Source: Ruegeria sp. Alg231-54
GTDB lineage: Bacteria > Pseudomonadota > Alphaproteobacteria > Rhodobacterales > Rhodobacteraceae
NCBI RefSeq assembly: GCF_900143525.1
Contig: NZ_FREZ01000024.1
Location: forward strand, 22,082 to 86,081
Reading direction: 5' to 3'
Length of the DNA stretch: 64,000 nt
The notes under the pieces are model-generated. The model was not told the DNA's origin. It was given only the letters and a program-made list of their open reading frames with translations, and did no database searches. A program made the translations under genes and the position numbers. Below are positions 54,988 through 63,443 of the stretch, in pieces (the stretch's first letter is position 1; each line of letters opens with the position of its first letter).

Positions 54988-55785
54988 TCATAGGTCTGTG
55001 TTAAAGAACGCATAGACCAGCAAACCAGAGATTTCCGCCTTTTGTGAAATCCTTTCCAGGGGTGTTTCACCATGCGGTCTGAATACTTCTAATGCGTGAT
55101 CGCCTGAACGCAGCCGAATGTGATTGAACCGGTTTGCCAAACCCTGAAAGAGATGAGTGAATCCATGCCCACGTTCAGGATTGTCGTACCGCGAAACACC
55201 ATCTGTGACGATGAGTTTCAGCGCTCGCCCCGCGTCATCCAAATTCCTGAACTTTTTAGAGTTGCGCATGCTCGCTAGCGCACCTCGACCCTGATCTGCG
55301 ACTACGATTTCCAGACCTTTCTCACCAAGGTGAAAGGCAGCTATTGCACCTTTGGTCTCTCCAGCATGCTCAAGAATGTTGGAACGAAATTCGCTGAAGG
55401 TAGCCATGATTGCATTCTTCGTTCGTTTGCCGAAACCTCCAGACTTGCACACAGAAGAAACCCGTATCAGAAAACCAGTCCATTGAGTTTCGTCGTCAAG
55501 TTGGTCTCCGCAGATCCAACCTGTCGTGATTCCCGTTCTCTGTTCCTGTGTTCTTTGAGACTTCAGGTCAGCCAGAACCTCGTCAAATTTGTCGGCAACC
55601 AACCAATCTAAGCTTGCCCATATTGGATCTTTCCAGCTCAGCGCAGTAAAGGCTGTTTCAATAAAGGCACCCATGCGGTGTACCCTGACTTGGCCTATGT
55701 CAGAGACCTTTATTCGAGAGCGCTCAACGCCTAGGGCTAGGTCGTCTAGCAGCGCGAAATCCAGTGAAAGCTCATTTGGACGCAT
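54988..55785 (-). CDS. GHKL-family ATPase (histidine-kinase-like), stand-alone
   Basis: A 265-residue protein with a GHKL ATP-binding domain: N-box FSEFRSNILEHAG (about 139-151), G1-box VVADQGRGALA (about 170-180) and a G2-like segment NPERGHGFTHLFQ (about 209-221). No His phosphoacceptor domain, membrane helix or receiver is fused. Such lone GHKL proteins act as switch kinases or conformational ATPases, often with STAS-like partners; one is encoded in this operon. It is the last gene, 11 bp after the Cys-rich gene. Confidence 0.8.
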   Translation of the reverse strand: MRPNELSLDFALLDDLALGVERSRIKVSDIGQVRVHRMGAFIETAFTALSWKDPIWASLDWLVADKFDEVLADLKSQRTQEQRTGITTGWICGDQLDDETQWTGFLIRVSSVCKSGGFGKRTKNAIMATFSEFRSNILEHAGETKGAIAAFHLGEKGLEIVVADQGRGALASMRNSKKFRNLDDAGRALKLIVTDGVSRYDNPERGHGFTHLFQGLANRFNHIRLRSGDHALEVFRPHGETPLERISQKAEISGLLVYAFFNTDL

Positions 55786-55796
55786 CTATTGCTAAC

Positions 55797-56915
55797 TCAA
55801 AAGGTGCTGTTGGTGAGTATTCGTGAACGCGCTGCCACTTCTAGTATGTTGTGCTGAAGAAGGGAATCGATACTAATTTCGTCCGGCGTCTTGACCGATT
55901 TCCAACCCAGGCCGAGATTCGACGTGCGGATCGCGAACTTCCGGTGCATAGTTTTCATGAACGCATTAGTATCGATATAGACGGTGTTTCGGTAATGAGC
56001 TGCAAGCTCTGGTAAAAGCTTTTGATCGCCACGCAAGACTAGATCGAGTGGTCTGTCAATCGATTTAGCTAGACTGATTAGATGATCAATATGTCGACGT
56101 CTAACCGAACTTCGTCCTGCGCCGGTTGTGAACTCGTAAGCGATTGTTTGTATCTCAGGCCTCTTTGATACGAACTCAACCCAGCGTTCAGAATCAGTGG
56201 CAGTAACTATATGGGGATGCAGTGCACACGGGATCCCTGCCTCTAAGAATTCTGACTGCACGAGAGCAATGCGCTTCATGGCGCTAAAATCACTTGGCCT
56301 TGGTTGATCACAGAACAGGCTGAAATTGGGAGGCGTGACAAGAGAAATTCCGAGGCAAGCAAGCTCACGGAGTAGCTCTCGGCGCTTTTCGCGACCCAAA
56401 CTCCACCACGGTTCCACCCACTTGTCCTGTTCAATTCCGGTCACAATAACCTTTGTTCCTGGATAGAACCTCATTGCCTCTGCGAGTTCCGCATAGCTAT
56501 GGTAGCGCAGCTGTCCTGATTTGAGCTGGACTATTTCTCGAAGTTTGACAGCGACGATTTCAGACGAGACATTCGATCTTCGAATTTTTCTGTGGGCAAG
56601 AAGTGGTGCGGTTCCAGCCAGTGATTGCTGTTTAAGGGGTTTCGTTCTTGGTACGTTTGCCAGGTCAAAACCCGCGATCTCTCGCGTCTGGGCAACAAAC
56701 TCAGGATTGTTTCGACAGACGGTCTGGCAACCCTCCTTTCCGCCGCAACAATGCATGTAACAATGCCCGCCAAGTTGCGTCGCAATACCACCGCATCTTT
56801 CGAAGTCCGCACAATCGTTACAGAAGATACTTATCTCCCACCTGTCCGGGTCGTGTGTTAGCTTTTTGATCGAAGGAAGTTCTAGCTTTTTGGCACCAAA
56901 TCCGTTCATCAACAC
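55797..56915 (-). CDS. Protein with eight-cysteine N-terminal cluster and DUF4417-like domain
   Basis: A 372-residue protein. Cys32, 35, 41, 52, 56, 57, 63 and 67 form a CxxCx5Cx10CxxxCCx5CxxxC cluster that could hold an iron-sulfur cluster or zinc. The rest (about 130-340) has alternating strands and helices, including GTKVIVTGIEQDKW, LVTPPNFSLFCDQP, GIPCALHPHI and IAYEFTTGAGRS; the order and the PNFS(L) motif recall DUF4417, a likely TIM-barrel-type domain. Start is GTG at 56915 (GAGGTG upstream) or ATG at 56909. It overlaps the preceding gene by a few bases. Activity unknown; this is the most novel member of the operon. Confidence 0.65.
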   Translation of the reverse strand: MLMNGFGAKKLELPSIKKLTHDPDRWEISIFCNDCADFERCGGIATQLGGHCYMHCCGGKEGCQTVCRNNPEFVAQTREIAGFDLANVPRTKPLKQQSLAGTAPLLAHRKIRRSNVSSEIVAVKLREIVQLKSGQLRYHSYAELAEAMRFYPGTKVIVTGIEQDKWVEPWWSLGREKRRELLRELACLGISLVTPPNFSLFCDQPRPSDFSAMKRIALVQSEFLEAGIPCALHPHIVTATDSERWVEFVSKRPEIQTIAYEFTTGAGRSSVRRRHIDHLISLAKSIDRPLDLVLRGDQKLLPELAAHYRNTVYIDTNAFMKTMHRKFAIRTSNLGLGWKSVKTPDEISIDSLLQHNILEVAARSRILTNSTF

Positions 56916-57256
56916 AGATTCACCTCGACAGTCCCCGAAAGCGGATTCACCTTTGATATGTTCGCCTCGGCGATGCCACTGTTACTCACTATGTGCGACA
57001 CCACGTCGGGCGGCGGGGTTTCAACGCGAAAAACAGTGTCAGATCCTTGGGTTCCGAGTAACGTCGTACCATCCATTTCAATATTGACCGTGTCGCCAGC
57101 ACAGAGATCCGCGTTTTGCTTTGGTTCGGCGACGAACTGCCTCGGGCAAGCCTCAGGTGTTTCATCAAAAAGGTCGGCTGTCGAAACTTCTTTCATCGCG
57201 TTGTCGACGTGTTTCGTGAAGGTCTTTTGTGCTCTTTTTTGAAGGTTCGTGCCCAT
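56909..57256 (-). CDS. Small protein of unknown function in GHKL/STAS operon
   Basis: A 115-residue protein: a helical, charged N-terminal part (1-35), then a strand-rich part (about 55-115) with repeated Val/Ile/Thr patterns and an ending EVNLC. Two further Cys (about 37 and 52). No family recognised. It starts three bases after the STAS-like gene and overlaps the Cys-rich gene, so translation is coupled. Confidence 0.6.
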   Translation of the reverse strand: MGTNLQKRAQKTFTKHVDNAMKEVSTADLFDETPEACPRQFVAEPKQNADLCAGDTVNIEMDGTTLLGTQGSDTVFRVETPPPDVVSHIVSNSGIAEANISKVNPLSGTVEVNLC

Positions 57257-57259
57257 TTA

Positions 57260-57820
57260 TCACCATGCAGGACGATATGTTTTCGCCCTCCCCTTTGTAA
57301 TTTCCATAAGTACGCCGCGCTCTACCAACGACTTAAGTCGATTGTTCCAGGCAGTAGGTTTTTCTAATTCTTCTTGCGCGCCATATGTGACGGCTAAGCT
57401 TCCCGCGTCGGCCTCACCTTCCTTTGCAACAAACTCGAAAGTACGAGCATGCTTCGGATCAAGGTCGCCAAACAAACGAGGGCATGAAATGGTTTCGGCG
57501 GCATTACAGTTGCAAAGAATGACAGCGTCGCGCCTTGCTTCAGTTAAGACGGCGAACTCCTCTTCAACTTCCGGCATGACATTTGCAAAAACCGGATACC
57601 AATTGGAACTCCGAGCACGCATGTGATCCTTCAAAGCGAAGACGCTTTCGCGAAGAAAGCTTGCGGTAGCCAATTCAACTTCTACGAAATCCACCAGCAA
57701 GACTGACGGAGTTGGCGGAGCCACCTTGCAGTCATCGAGGAGTTTCATGAACACCTGTTGACCCAAGGTCGCTCCTGCAAGCACACCGTCTACGGCATAT
57801 TGTTGCATTCCTAACTTCAC
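57260..57820 (-). CDS. STAS-like (DUF4325-type) protein with C-terminal winged helix
   Basis: A 186-residue protein starting at GTG 57820 with AAGGAT upstream. The segment SVLLVDFVEVELATASFLRESVF (about 39-61) has the pattern of the STAS-like DUF4325 fold (VDFxxVxxxTxSFxxE). The last 35 residues (AWNNRLKSLVERGVL and KGRAKTYRPAW) look like a winged helix. It could bind the palindrome at 57831-57850 and regulate its own operon, with the GHKL ATPase as its kinase-like partner. That pairing is inference by analogy with anti-sigma switch modules. Confidence 0.65.
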   Translation of the reverse strand: MKLGMQQYAVDGVLAGATLGQQVFMKLLDDCKVAPPTPSVLLVDFVEVELATASFLRESVFALKDHMRARSSNWYPVFANVMPEVEEEFAVLTEARRDAVILCNCNAAETISCPRLFGDLDPKHARTFEFVAKEGEADAGSLAVTYGAQEELEKPTAWNNRLKSLVERGVLMEITKGRAKTYRPAW

Positions 57821-57830
57821 GACTCATCCT

Positions 57831-57875
57831 TCTCACTGATGTCAGTGAGATAAATGATTGATCCGCGATTGTCAA
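57831..57875 (-). promoter_or_regulatory. Strong promoter with overlapping 20-bp operator palindrome
   Basis: On the minus strand: -35 TTGACA (57875-57870), 17-bp spacer and -10 TATCTC (57852-57847). The palindrome TCTCACTGA-2 nt-TCAGTGAGA (57831-57850) overlaps the -10 and the start point, just before the ribosome site of the STAS-like gene. A repressor bound there would shut the four-gene operon. Confidence 0.8.
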
Positions 57876-58105
57876 GCTATCGCCCACACGATGCGCACCA
57901 TGCCGCGTTCGCAACAAGGCACACTGTTCGCTTAGTTCATTGAGACATATTGTGGTTGACTCCAGCCCGGCTCGTACGACATCTTGTATCCGCGTTTCAG
58001 AGCATAAGGCAGCGCCTGGCGTCTTGTTTCACGTCTGCCATATATAACCGGCACTGGGTCGAGCAGCCCGGGGAAGGCCGAGGCAACTTTACGCCGGAGA
58101 GTGTA

Positions 58106-59110
58106 ATGCCAGACTTTAATCCGAAAAGCACGCCTGCGGGCGATCAAGATCATTTGTTAGAAGTCTACGAAAAGGAAGTCGAAGTCGAATATCGCGACGA
58201 ACGATATAGAGTCCGAGATAACGGTGCAGTGTACCGCTTAAACCAATATCGTCAGCGTGCTCGACCTTTAGATAAAAAGTGGACATTTGGCCGACAGAAT
58301 CAAACCACCGGTTACCACCTTATCGCTGGGGTGCAGGTCCATCGAATTGTCTGTTCGGCCTTTCATGGTCGGCCGCCGACAGATCAGCATGTAGTCGATC
58401 ATATCGACACGAACCGTGCCAATAACCGGCCTGAGAATTTGCGGTGGCTCACACGGTTGGAGAATGCCCTGCTAAACGAGATAACCGCCAGAAGAATAGA
58501 GCTGGTCTATGGGTCAATCGAAGCCTTTCTCACCGACCCGGGGGCGATTCAGAGCGATAAGGTGTTCCCGGATGTGTCTTGGATGCGAACCGTAACGAAG
58601 GAAGAAGCCGAACGAACAAAGTCGCGCTTCCAGGAATGGGCTCAGAGCGGATCGGTCCCAAGTGGCGGTGCTGTTGGCGAATGGCTGTATGGCACACGCG
58701 AACGAGCCGATTTCGAACCAGAGCCGGAGGAATACGAGTCTCTGACGCCATCGGTTGTGCAGGTCAAATGGCGAGTTCCGACGGAGTTTCCGGAATGCCC
58801 CGAAGCGGTGTTAGAGGACGCTCTCACGCAATACGCTATCAACCTAGATTTTGGTAAGGTGTTCGCCAGAAATGACATCTACCAGAGCTTGGTTGTCCAA
58901 CGTTCACTCACGGACGATGCCTTGGTTGTCTTGACCCATAACCCCGGTTCGGATGCAATTAAGCACTGGGCGGTGGCCCACGTAACCATTCACGGGGAGC
59001 TTTTCTACCATCGCAGCGAATACCAGTTCTTCACATTGCAGGGCGCGCTCAAACACTTCTGCGAACTTACTGGCGACGATTACAACGATTGCATGGATGA
59101 TTACTGCTAA
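58106..59110 (+). CDS. HNH endonuclease with C-terminal domain of unknown function
   Basis: A 334-residue protein. An N-terminal region with YRVRDNGAVYRL (NUMOD-like) precedes an HNH motif (VHRIVCSAFHG, then VDHIDTNRANNRPENLRWLT, about 82-125), as in phage and homing endonucleases. The C-terminal 200 residues have no match I know. The ATG at 58106 has GGAGAG upstream; the longer frame from 57950 is not supported. It could be a mobile nuclease or a defence effector. A GC-rich hairpin follows at 59126. Confidence 0.8.
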   Translation: MPDFNPKSTPAGDQDHLLEVYEKEVEVEYRDERYRVRDNGAVYRLNQYRQRARPLDKKWTFGRQNQTTGYHLIAGVQVHRIVCSAFHGRPPTDQHVVDHIDTNRANNRPENLRWLTRLENALLNEITARRIELVYGSIEAFLTDPGAIQSDKVFPDVSWMRTVTKEEAERTKSRFQEWAQSGSVPSGGAVGEWLYGTRERADFEPEPEEYESLTPSVVQVKWRVPTEFPECPEAVLEDALTQYAINLDFGKVFARNDIYQSLVVQRSLTDDALVVLTHNPGSDAIKHWAVAHVTIHGELFYHRSEYQFFTLQGALKHFCELTGDDYNDCMDDYC

Positions 59111-59125
59111 TCAGTCACAACATAA

Positions 59126-59152
59126 ACGCGCGGGCCGCTTTAACCCGCGCGT
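59126..59152 (+). terminator. GC-rich hairpin after the HNH gene
   Basis: ACGCGCGGG and CCCGCGCGT form a perfect 9-bp stem around a 9-base loop. No U tract follows, so termination strength is uncertain. Confidence 0.55.
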
Positions 59153-59402
59153 GTCAACGGATTGTCCAGCCCGTTCAACCGCCCGCTAATGCTTGCTTTA
59201 GCCCGCGCCGGTTGGGGCCCAACCCCGGCGTCCGTTCAGACGCTGTGTGGCTCGCTCAGGCCTAATCAGTCAAATCCAACATATCGGCGGAACCAAATGG
59301 CTACGCGCAATATATGCCTATTTGCGCCCGCGACTCACTTGCAACATGGGGTGGAAATGTGCGAACTTCATAGCAACATTTGAGAGCCTCGCGAGGGCAA
59401 TA

Positions 59403-60461
59403 ATGAGCGTCCGCGCAGACATAACTTATTCGATGCACAAATGGAGCGATCAGTCGCAAAACAGCGCTTTGCATAACGCGGAAAAAACATCCCGTTCGAC
59501 CAAAGATCGTTTGTACGCGTTCTTGGCGCTTGGTGCGATAAAAGGTGTTGGTTCTAAAACCCTGAATTCGATAAAAAACAACGGACGTACTTTTCACGAG
59601 GTCTTAGAGACAGATAATACCGACGAAGCCTTGGGCTATCTTCGACATCATGGCGCGCGACTTTCTGGCCAATCTGGTTCTAGCTGGCAGGAAGTCCGTG
59701 ATAAGGCGTTAACCCGAGCCAGGTCCTTGTTAGACACGTTTTCTCGGGATGACATTACCGTTTTGTTCTCGGATGATGATCAGTTTCCTCGGTCGCTTTT
59801 TTGTTTATCTAGTCCACCTCCTTGGCTGTTTGTACAAGGTTCGGTGGACGTCCTTTCCCGGCCATCTATGACCGTCGTTGGGACCAGAGAGCCTTCAGAT
59901 GGTGGCATGTGGTTGTGCCAATACGTAGGGTACTGTCTAAAGGCTTGGGGTGTGCCCACTGTGAGTGGCTTAGCCGATGGCATTGACCAGACTATCCACG
60001 AGGCATCGCTGCGAGAAGGCGTACCAACAATCGCGTTTCTTGGAACGGGTATTTTGAATGACTATCCGCGTGGTTCAGAGTTCCTCCGCAAACAAATAAT
60101 CGAAGCCGGAGGAGCCGTCGTCTCGGAATATTTGCCGAGCGAAAGCTATAGTAAATCAAGTTTTGTGCAAAGAAACAGATTGCAAGCAGCCTTGGGTAAA
60201 GTTCTGGTGCCGGTAGAATGGGCACCGCGTAGTGGGACCGCACATACAGTTCGTTTCGCACGCGATCTAAGGCGCCCAATTGCAGGATTGACTTTACCAA
60301 GCTGGGACAAAACAAAAGTTCGTTTTCCCGATCAAGAAGGCCATATTTTCACGCTTCCCGATGAAGGCGAAGCTTTCAAGGATTTTGTCGCTCAATGCCT
60401 AGAAGCCGAATATTACGTGCCCGAATCTCAAAAACCTCAGATGGAGCTTTTTGAGGAATAA
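59403..60461 (+). CDS. DprA/SMF-like protein, non-housekeeping type
   Basis: A 352-residue protein with an N-terminal helix-hairpin-helix-like part (GAIKGVGSKTLNSI, about 42-55) and a Rossmann-type DprA domain: VVGTREPS, SGLADGIDQTIHEASL, IAFLGTGI, SEYLPSE, FVQRNRLQAAL and RSGTAHTV. Housekeeping DprA loads RecA on incoming DNA. Here the gene overlaps a phosphoribosyltransferase gene (TAATG), which suggests a separate role, perhaps defence. The ATG at 59403 has GAGGG upstream; the frame is open back to 59247. Confidence 0.85.
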   Translation: MSVRADITYSMHKWSDQSQNSALHNAEKTSRSTKDRLYAFLALGAIKGVGSKTLNSIKNNGRTFHEVLETDNTDEALGYLRHHGARLSGQSGSSWQEVRDKALTRARSLLDTFSRDDITVLFSDDDQFPRSLFCLSSPPPWLFVQGSVDVLSRPSMTVVGTREPSDGGMWLCQYVGYCLKAWGVPTVSGLADGIDQTIHEASLREGVPTIAFLGTGILNDYPRGSEFLRKQIIEAGGAVVSEYLPSESYSKSSFVQRNRLQAALGKVLVPVEWAPRSGTAHTVRFARDLRRPIAGLTLPSWDKTKVRFPDQEGHIFTLPDEGEAFKDFVAQCLEAEYYVPESQKPQMELFEE

Positions 60462-61696
60462 TGGCAGGACTAAAGGGTGTAATCTTCTCGCTGAGAGGAG
60501 TGCTTGTTCAAAGGCAGTTCAACACGCCATTGTTTGAGCGGACTGTGCAATTAATTTCGTTTTTGCACTCCAGAGGAATCAAGACCGTATTTGCTTCGAA
60601 TAGTCATTGGGTCTTACAGCCGAGCGAGAAACCATTTGAGGAGTTGATTAACGAACGCCTTGGGGAACAAACGTTCTACTATGGTGGCCAAAACATGGAC
60701 TACAAGCCGAGAGCTAAAGCGATCCAAGACATCTTGGCTGCCGAAGGTTGGCAGCACAACGAAGTAGTCTACGTTGGAAACACTACCGACGACATGAAGA
60801 CTGCGAACAACGGAAGGGTTCTGTTCCTAAATGCACTTTGGCACGGAGAAGAAAACCCATATGGCTTTCAATTTGCGTCACCGGAGGATGTGGGGCGCTT
60901 TTTAGACTGTTTATGCTTGCGGCTCACGGATTGGTTTTGGGCCATCGAGGACAATGATCTTCGCGCGTATGCCTTAGGTCCGTATTCAACGTTGTCAGCA
61001 CGTTACAAGGCGGCATTTGACTACAGCCAAGGAGCAAAAGATACAGCAAAATTTGGCATCGATGATGACGAGTTTTGGGGACGCTTGCTTGCGGCTCGAG
61101 TATATTTGTCAGGTCTAGTCGATGAAATTGACTACGTTACATGTTACCCCGGACATTCAATAACTTCAGGGCCGCCACAAGTTGAAAGTGCATTGAGCAT
61201 TCTCGCAGGCACTGTTCGAAAAAAGTTTCTGCCCGATCTGATCCAACGGCATACAACCGCGACCAAATCTCAAACTGCCCGCACGGCAAATGTTGCCGTG
61301 GATGTTGCTAACCAATTGAATACTATCAAACTGAACCGAAAACCGCGAAAAGGTATCGGCAAGGAGCCATATAAGAACCCGGTGTCGCTACGAGGGAAAA
61401 CCATCCTCGTCGTGGATGATTTTTGTACGTCTGGGAATTCATTTGAGGGAGCAAGAGCCTATTTCCAAGCGGCAGGTGCTAAAATGATTGGATTAGCTTG
61501 GCTAAAAACCATCAACAGCAACTACAATGCCATTTACGGTGGCACGCCTGTTGCAGATCCTTACAGTGCAACAGGTAGCTTTTCTGGGGTTCCAACAACT
61601 TCTTATCCTTATGCAAACTCAATCAAGAGTCACATGGCCATGTACGACTTGGCGAAAACCTATGAGGATTATCAAAACTGGGCTTGGGGGATTTAA
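60461..61696 (+). CDS. Fusion of pseudo-HAD domain and phosphoribosyltransferase
   Basis: A 411-residue protein. The N-terminal domain (about 1-150) has a HAD fold pattern: FASNS (motif II) and VYVGNTTDDMKTANN (motif IV), but motif I reads FSLRGVL instead of DxDGTL, so the nucleophile Asp is missing and phosphatase activity is unlikely. The C-terminal domain (about 190-400) has a normal PRPP loop, ILVVDDFCTSGNSFEGA. It may use PRPP or a nucleotide as substrate or signal. Coupled to the DprA-like gene by one-base overlap. Confidence 0.82.
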   Translation: MAGLKGVIFSLRGVLVQRQFNTPLFERTVQLISFLHSRGIKTVFASNSHWVLQPSEKPFEELINERLGEQTFYYGGQNMDYKPRAKAIQDILAAEGWQHNEVVYVGNTTDDMKTANNGRVLFLNALWHGEENPYGFQFASPEDVGRFLDCLCLRLTDWFWAIEDNDLRAYALGPYSTLSARYKAAFDYSQGAKDTAKFGIDDDEFWGRLLAARVYLSGLVDEIDYVTCYPGHSITSGPPQVESALSILAGTVRKKFLPDLIQRHTTATKSQTARTANVAVDVANQLNTIKLNRKPRKGIGKEPYKNPVSLRGKTILVVDDFCTSGNSFEGARAYFQAAGAKMIGLAWLKTINSNYNAIYGGTPVADPYSATGSFSGVPTTSYPYANSIKSHMAMYDLAKTYEDYQNWAWGI

Positions 61697-61922
61697 TACT
61701 AAGGTCCGCAAGCTGAACTCGATAAGGCCTGCTTTTCCCAACCTCCCCAATAATCCTTGAGCGATTTGCAAAATCTGCTTGGTCCTATGCTCCGTAAAGT
61801 TCAACATTTGTCAGGTTTTGCGGTCGTGGCGAATGTCCGGAATGCGTGCTGCTAACGCAGCGTACAGCATATAGGTAGAATGCAGCTATGGGCCGTATGC
61901 CTGCTGCGACTGAAGCGGCGAA

Positions 61923-63443
61923 CTAAATCTCGACGGGCAGTTCTCTAGCATCGTTTTCAGCGAGGCGGTCCGCAAGTTCCTTTCTCTTCGCCAAAGTCTC
62001 GTAAAATTCTTGCGCCTCAATGTCGGTATGAAAATCTGCGTCAGGCGCCAAACGCTGCACAGCCTCTTCGACCTCCGATAGCGTCACCCGGAAGAACTCC
62101 TTGCGCATATTTGCCGCATTTATCCGTTGTGCGGCGAATTCAGTGTGCAAAGCTGCTTCAAGTGCTGGGGCTTCTTCTGAAAATATCATAGCATGTGTAT
62201 CGAACAAAAAGGGCACTGAAGCATCGCCCAACTCGCGAACACGGTCAGTGGGATCAAGCCGTCTTGTTAGGCCAATCTTCACAACATCATCGCCGAACGA
62301 ACCGATATTTGAAATGACGTAGACGAACCCACTCTTGGTTTTTTCAGCCATTGCTTGCGCTCGTTCAGTTTTTGCGTGGGCCTCAGCCAAGAGATTCTCC
62401 AGCTCTTGGATTTTTGCGCGATGTGCGTCAGAGGTCACAACGCCAAGTTCCGCCCGCGCTTTTTCCAAAAGCTGCTGGTAACGAACCTCTTCTTTTTGTG
62501 CGGCATTGGCTTCTTGCAAGAGACGCTTCTCTTCTCGCTCTAGGCGTGATGCCTCTGCGCGTTCATCACGTTCCAGCTTCAATTTCTCCCGATATTCGTG
62601 CGTAAGGCGTAGTTCTCGCAACTTGGCTCGTAAGTAGTCCTCGGAAATGATGACATTGTTAGACGCATTCAGCTTGTCAATAGCGTCACGCGCTCGAACA
62701 ATCCGCTTTTCCATCGCTTGTACGTTGTTCCAACGGGTATTTGCTATCGCCGCCTCGCATTCATTATTAAAGGCCCGCAACGTGATACGAACTGCGCGAT
62801 TTATCATTATTTCGCCCTTCTTCACACTACCATCAACGGTCCATTCCTTGGTGCCAAAGACAGCCGTTTTACGTTTAACCATGTCCTTTTGATCATCGCG
62901 GGTATCTTTAGTCGCCGCTTTGAATGTTTCACTATCACCAAAATCAAAATGAGGTTCGTAGACCCCAAGTTCTGCCAGTGCCAGTTTTTCGTCGAAGATC
63001 GCAAGTTCACTTTTTAGCCTGTCGTAGATGACCCGCTTTTCTTTATAGCTTTCTTGCAGTTCGCGGATGTTATCTTGTGTTGCGCGGGCCTCACCGTTTA
63101 GCTTGGAGACCTTTGATTGAGCTTCATCAACTTGGTTTTGACCAAGAGCTTTGAGCCGCTCTACTTCGGCTTCCATATCAACTATTGCGGCGTAGCGTTC
63201 CAGCGTTTTGTTGTGCTCAGCTAGAGTGGTTTCTGCCCTTTGATTGGCTTCATCTTGAGCTTTTTTCAATTCAGCGAGGCAGTTTTCATTTAGCTCATCT
63301 AAGTCTTTCTCTGCCTTTTCGGATGTTGCCAGCGCGGACTTTTTGGCTCGACGTAAGCGAATGTAAAAAACTGGTGACGAAAGCGCCAACAAAATTAGTA
63401 AGACTACAAATAATATGGAGATAAAATTCTGTGTTTGTTCCAT
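61923..63443 (-). CDS. Membrane-anchored coiled-coil protein with DUF4041 and T5orf172 (GIY-YIG-like) domains
   Basis: A 506-residue protein: one N-terminal membrane helix (about 9-27), coiled coils (about 30-150 and 270-370), a DUF4041-like middle (LGVYEPHFDFGDSETFK near 160-175) and a C-terminal T5orf172/GIY-YIG-like domain (FVYVISNIGSF and VVKIGLTRR, about 380-470). The GIY and YIG elements are in degenerate form (YVIS and KIG). Such proteins occur in prophages and defence islands; nuclease activity is plausible. It is convergent with the PRTase fusion gene. Confidence 0.82.
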   Translation of the reverse strand: MEQTQNFISILFVVLLILLALSSPVFYIRLRRAKKSALATSEKAEKDLDELNENCLAELKKAQDEANQRAETTLAEHNKTLERYAAIVDMEAEVERLKALGQNQVDEAQSKVSKLNGEARATQDNIRELQESYKEKRVIYDRLKSELAIFDEKLALAELGVYEPHFDFGDSETFKAATKDTRDDQKDMVKRKTAVFGTKEWTVDGSVKKGEIMINRAVRITLRAFNNECEAAIANTRWNNVQAMEKRIVRARDAIDKLNASNNVIISEDYLRAKLRELRLTHEYREKLKLERDERAEASRLEREEKRLLQEANAAQKEEVRYQQLLEKARAELGVVTSDAHRAKIQELENLLAEAHAKTERAQAMAEKTKSGFVYVISNIGSFGDDVVKIGLTRRLDPTDRVRELGDASVPFLFDTHAMIFSEEAPALEAALHTEFAAQRINAANMRKEFFRVTLSEVEEAVQRLAPDADFHTDIEAQEFYETLAKRKELADRLAENDARELPVEI

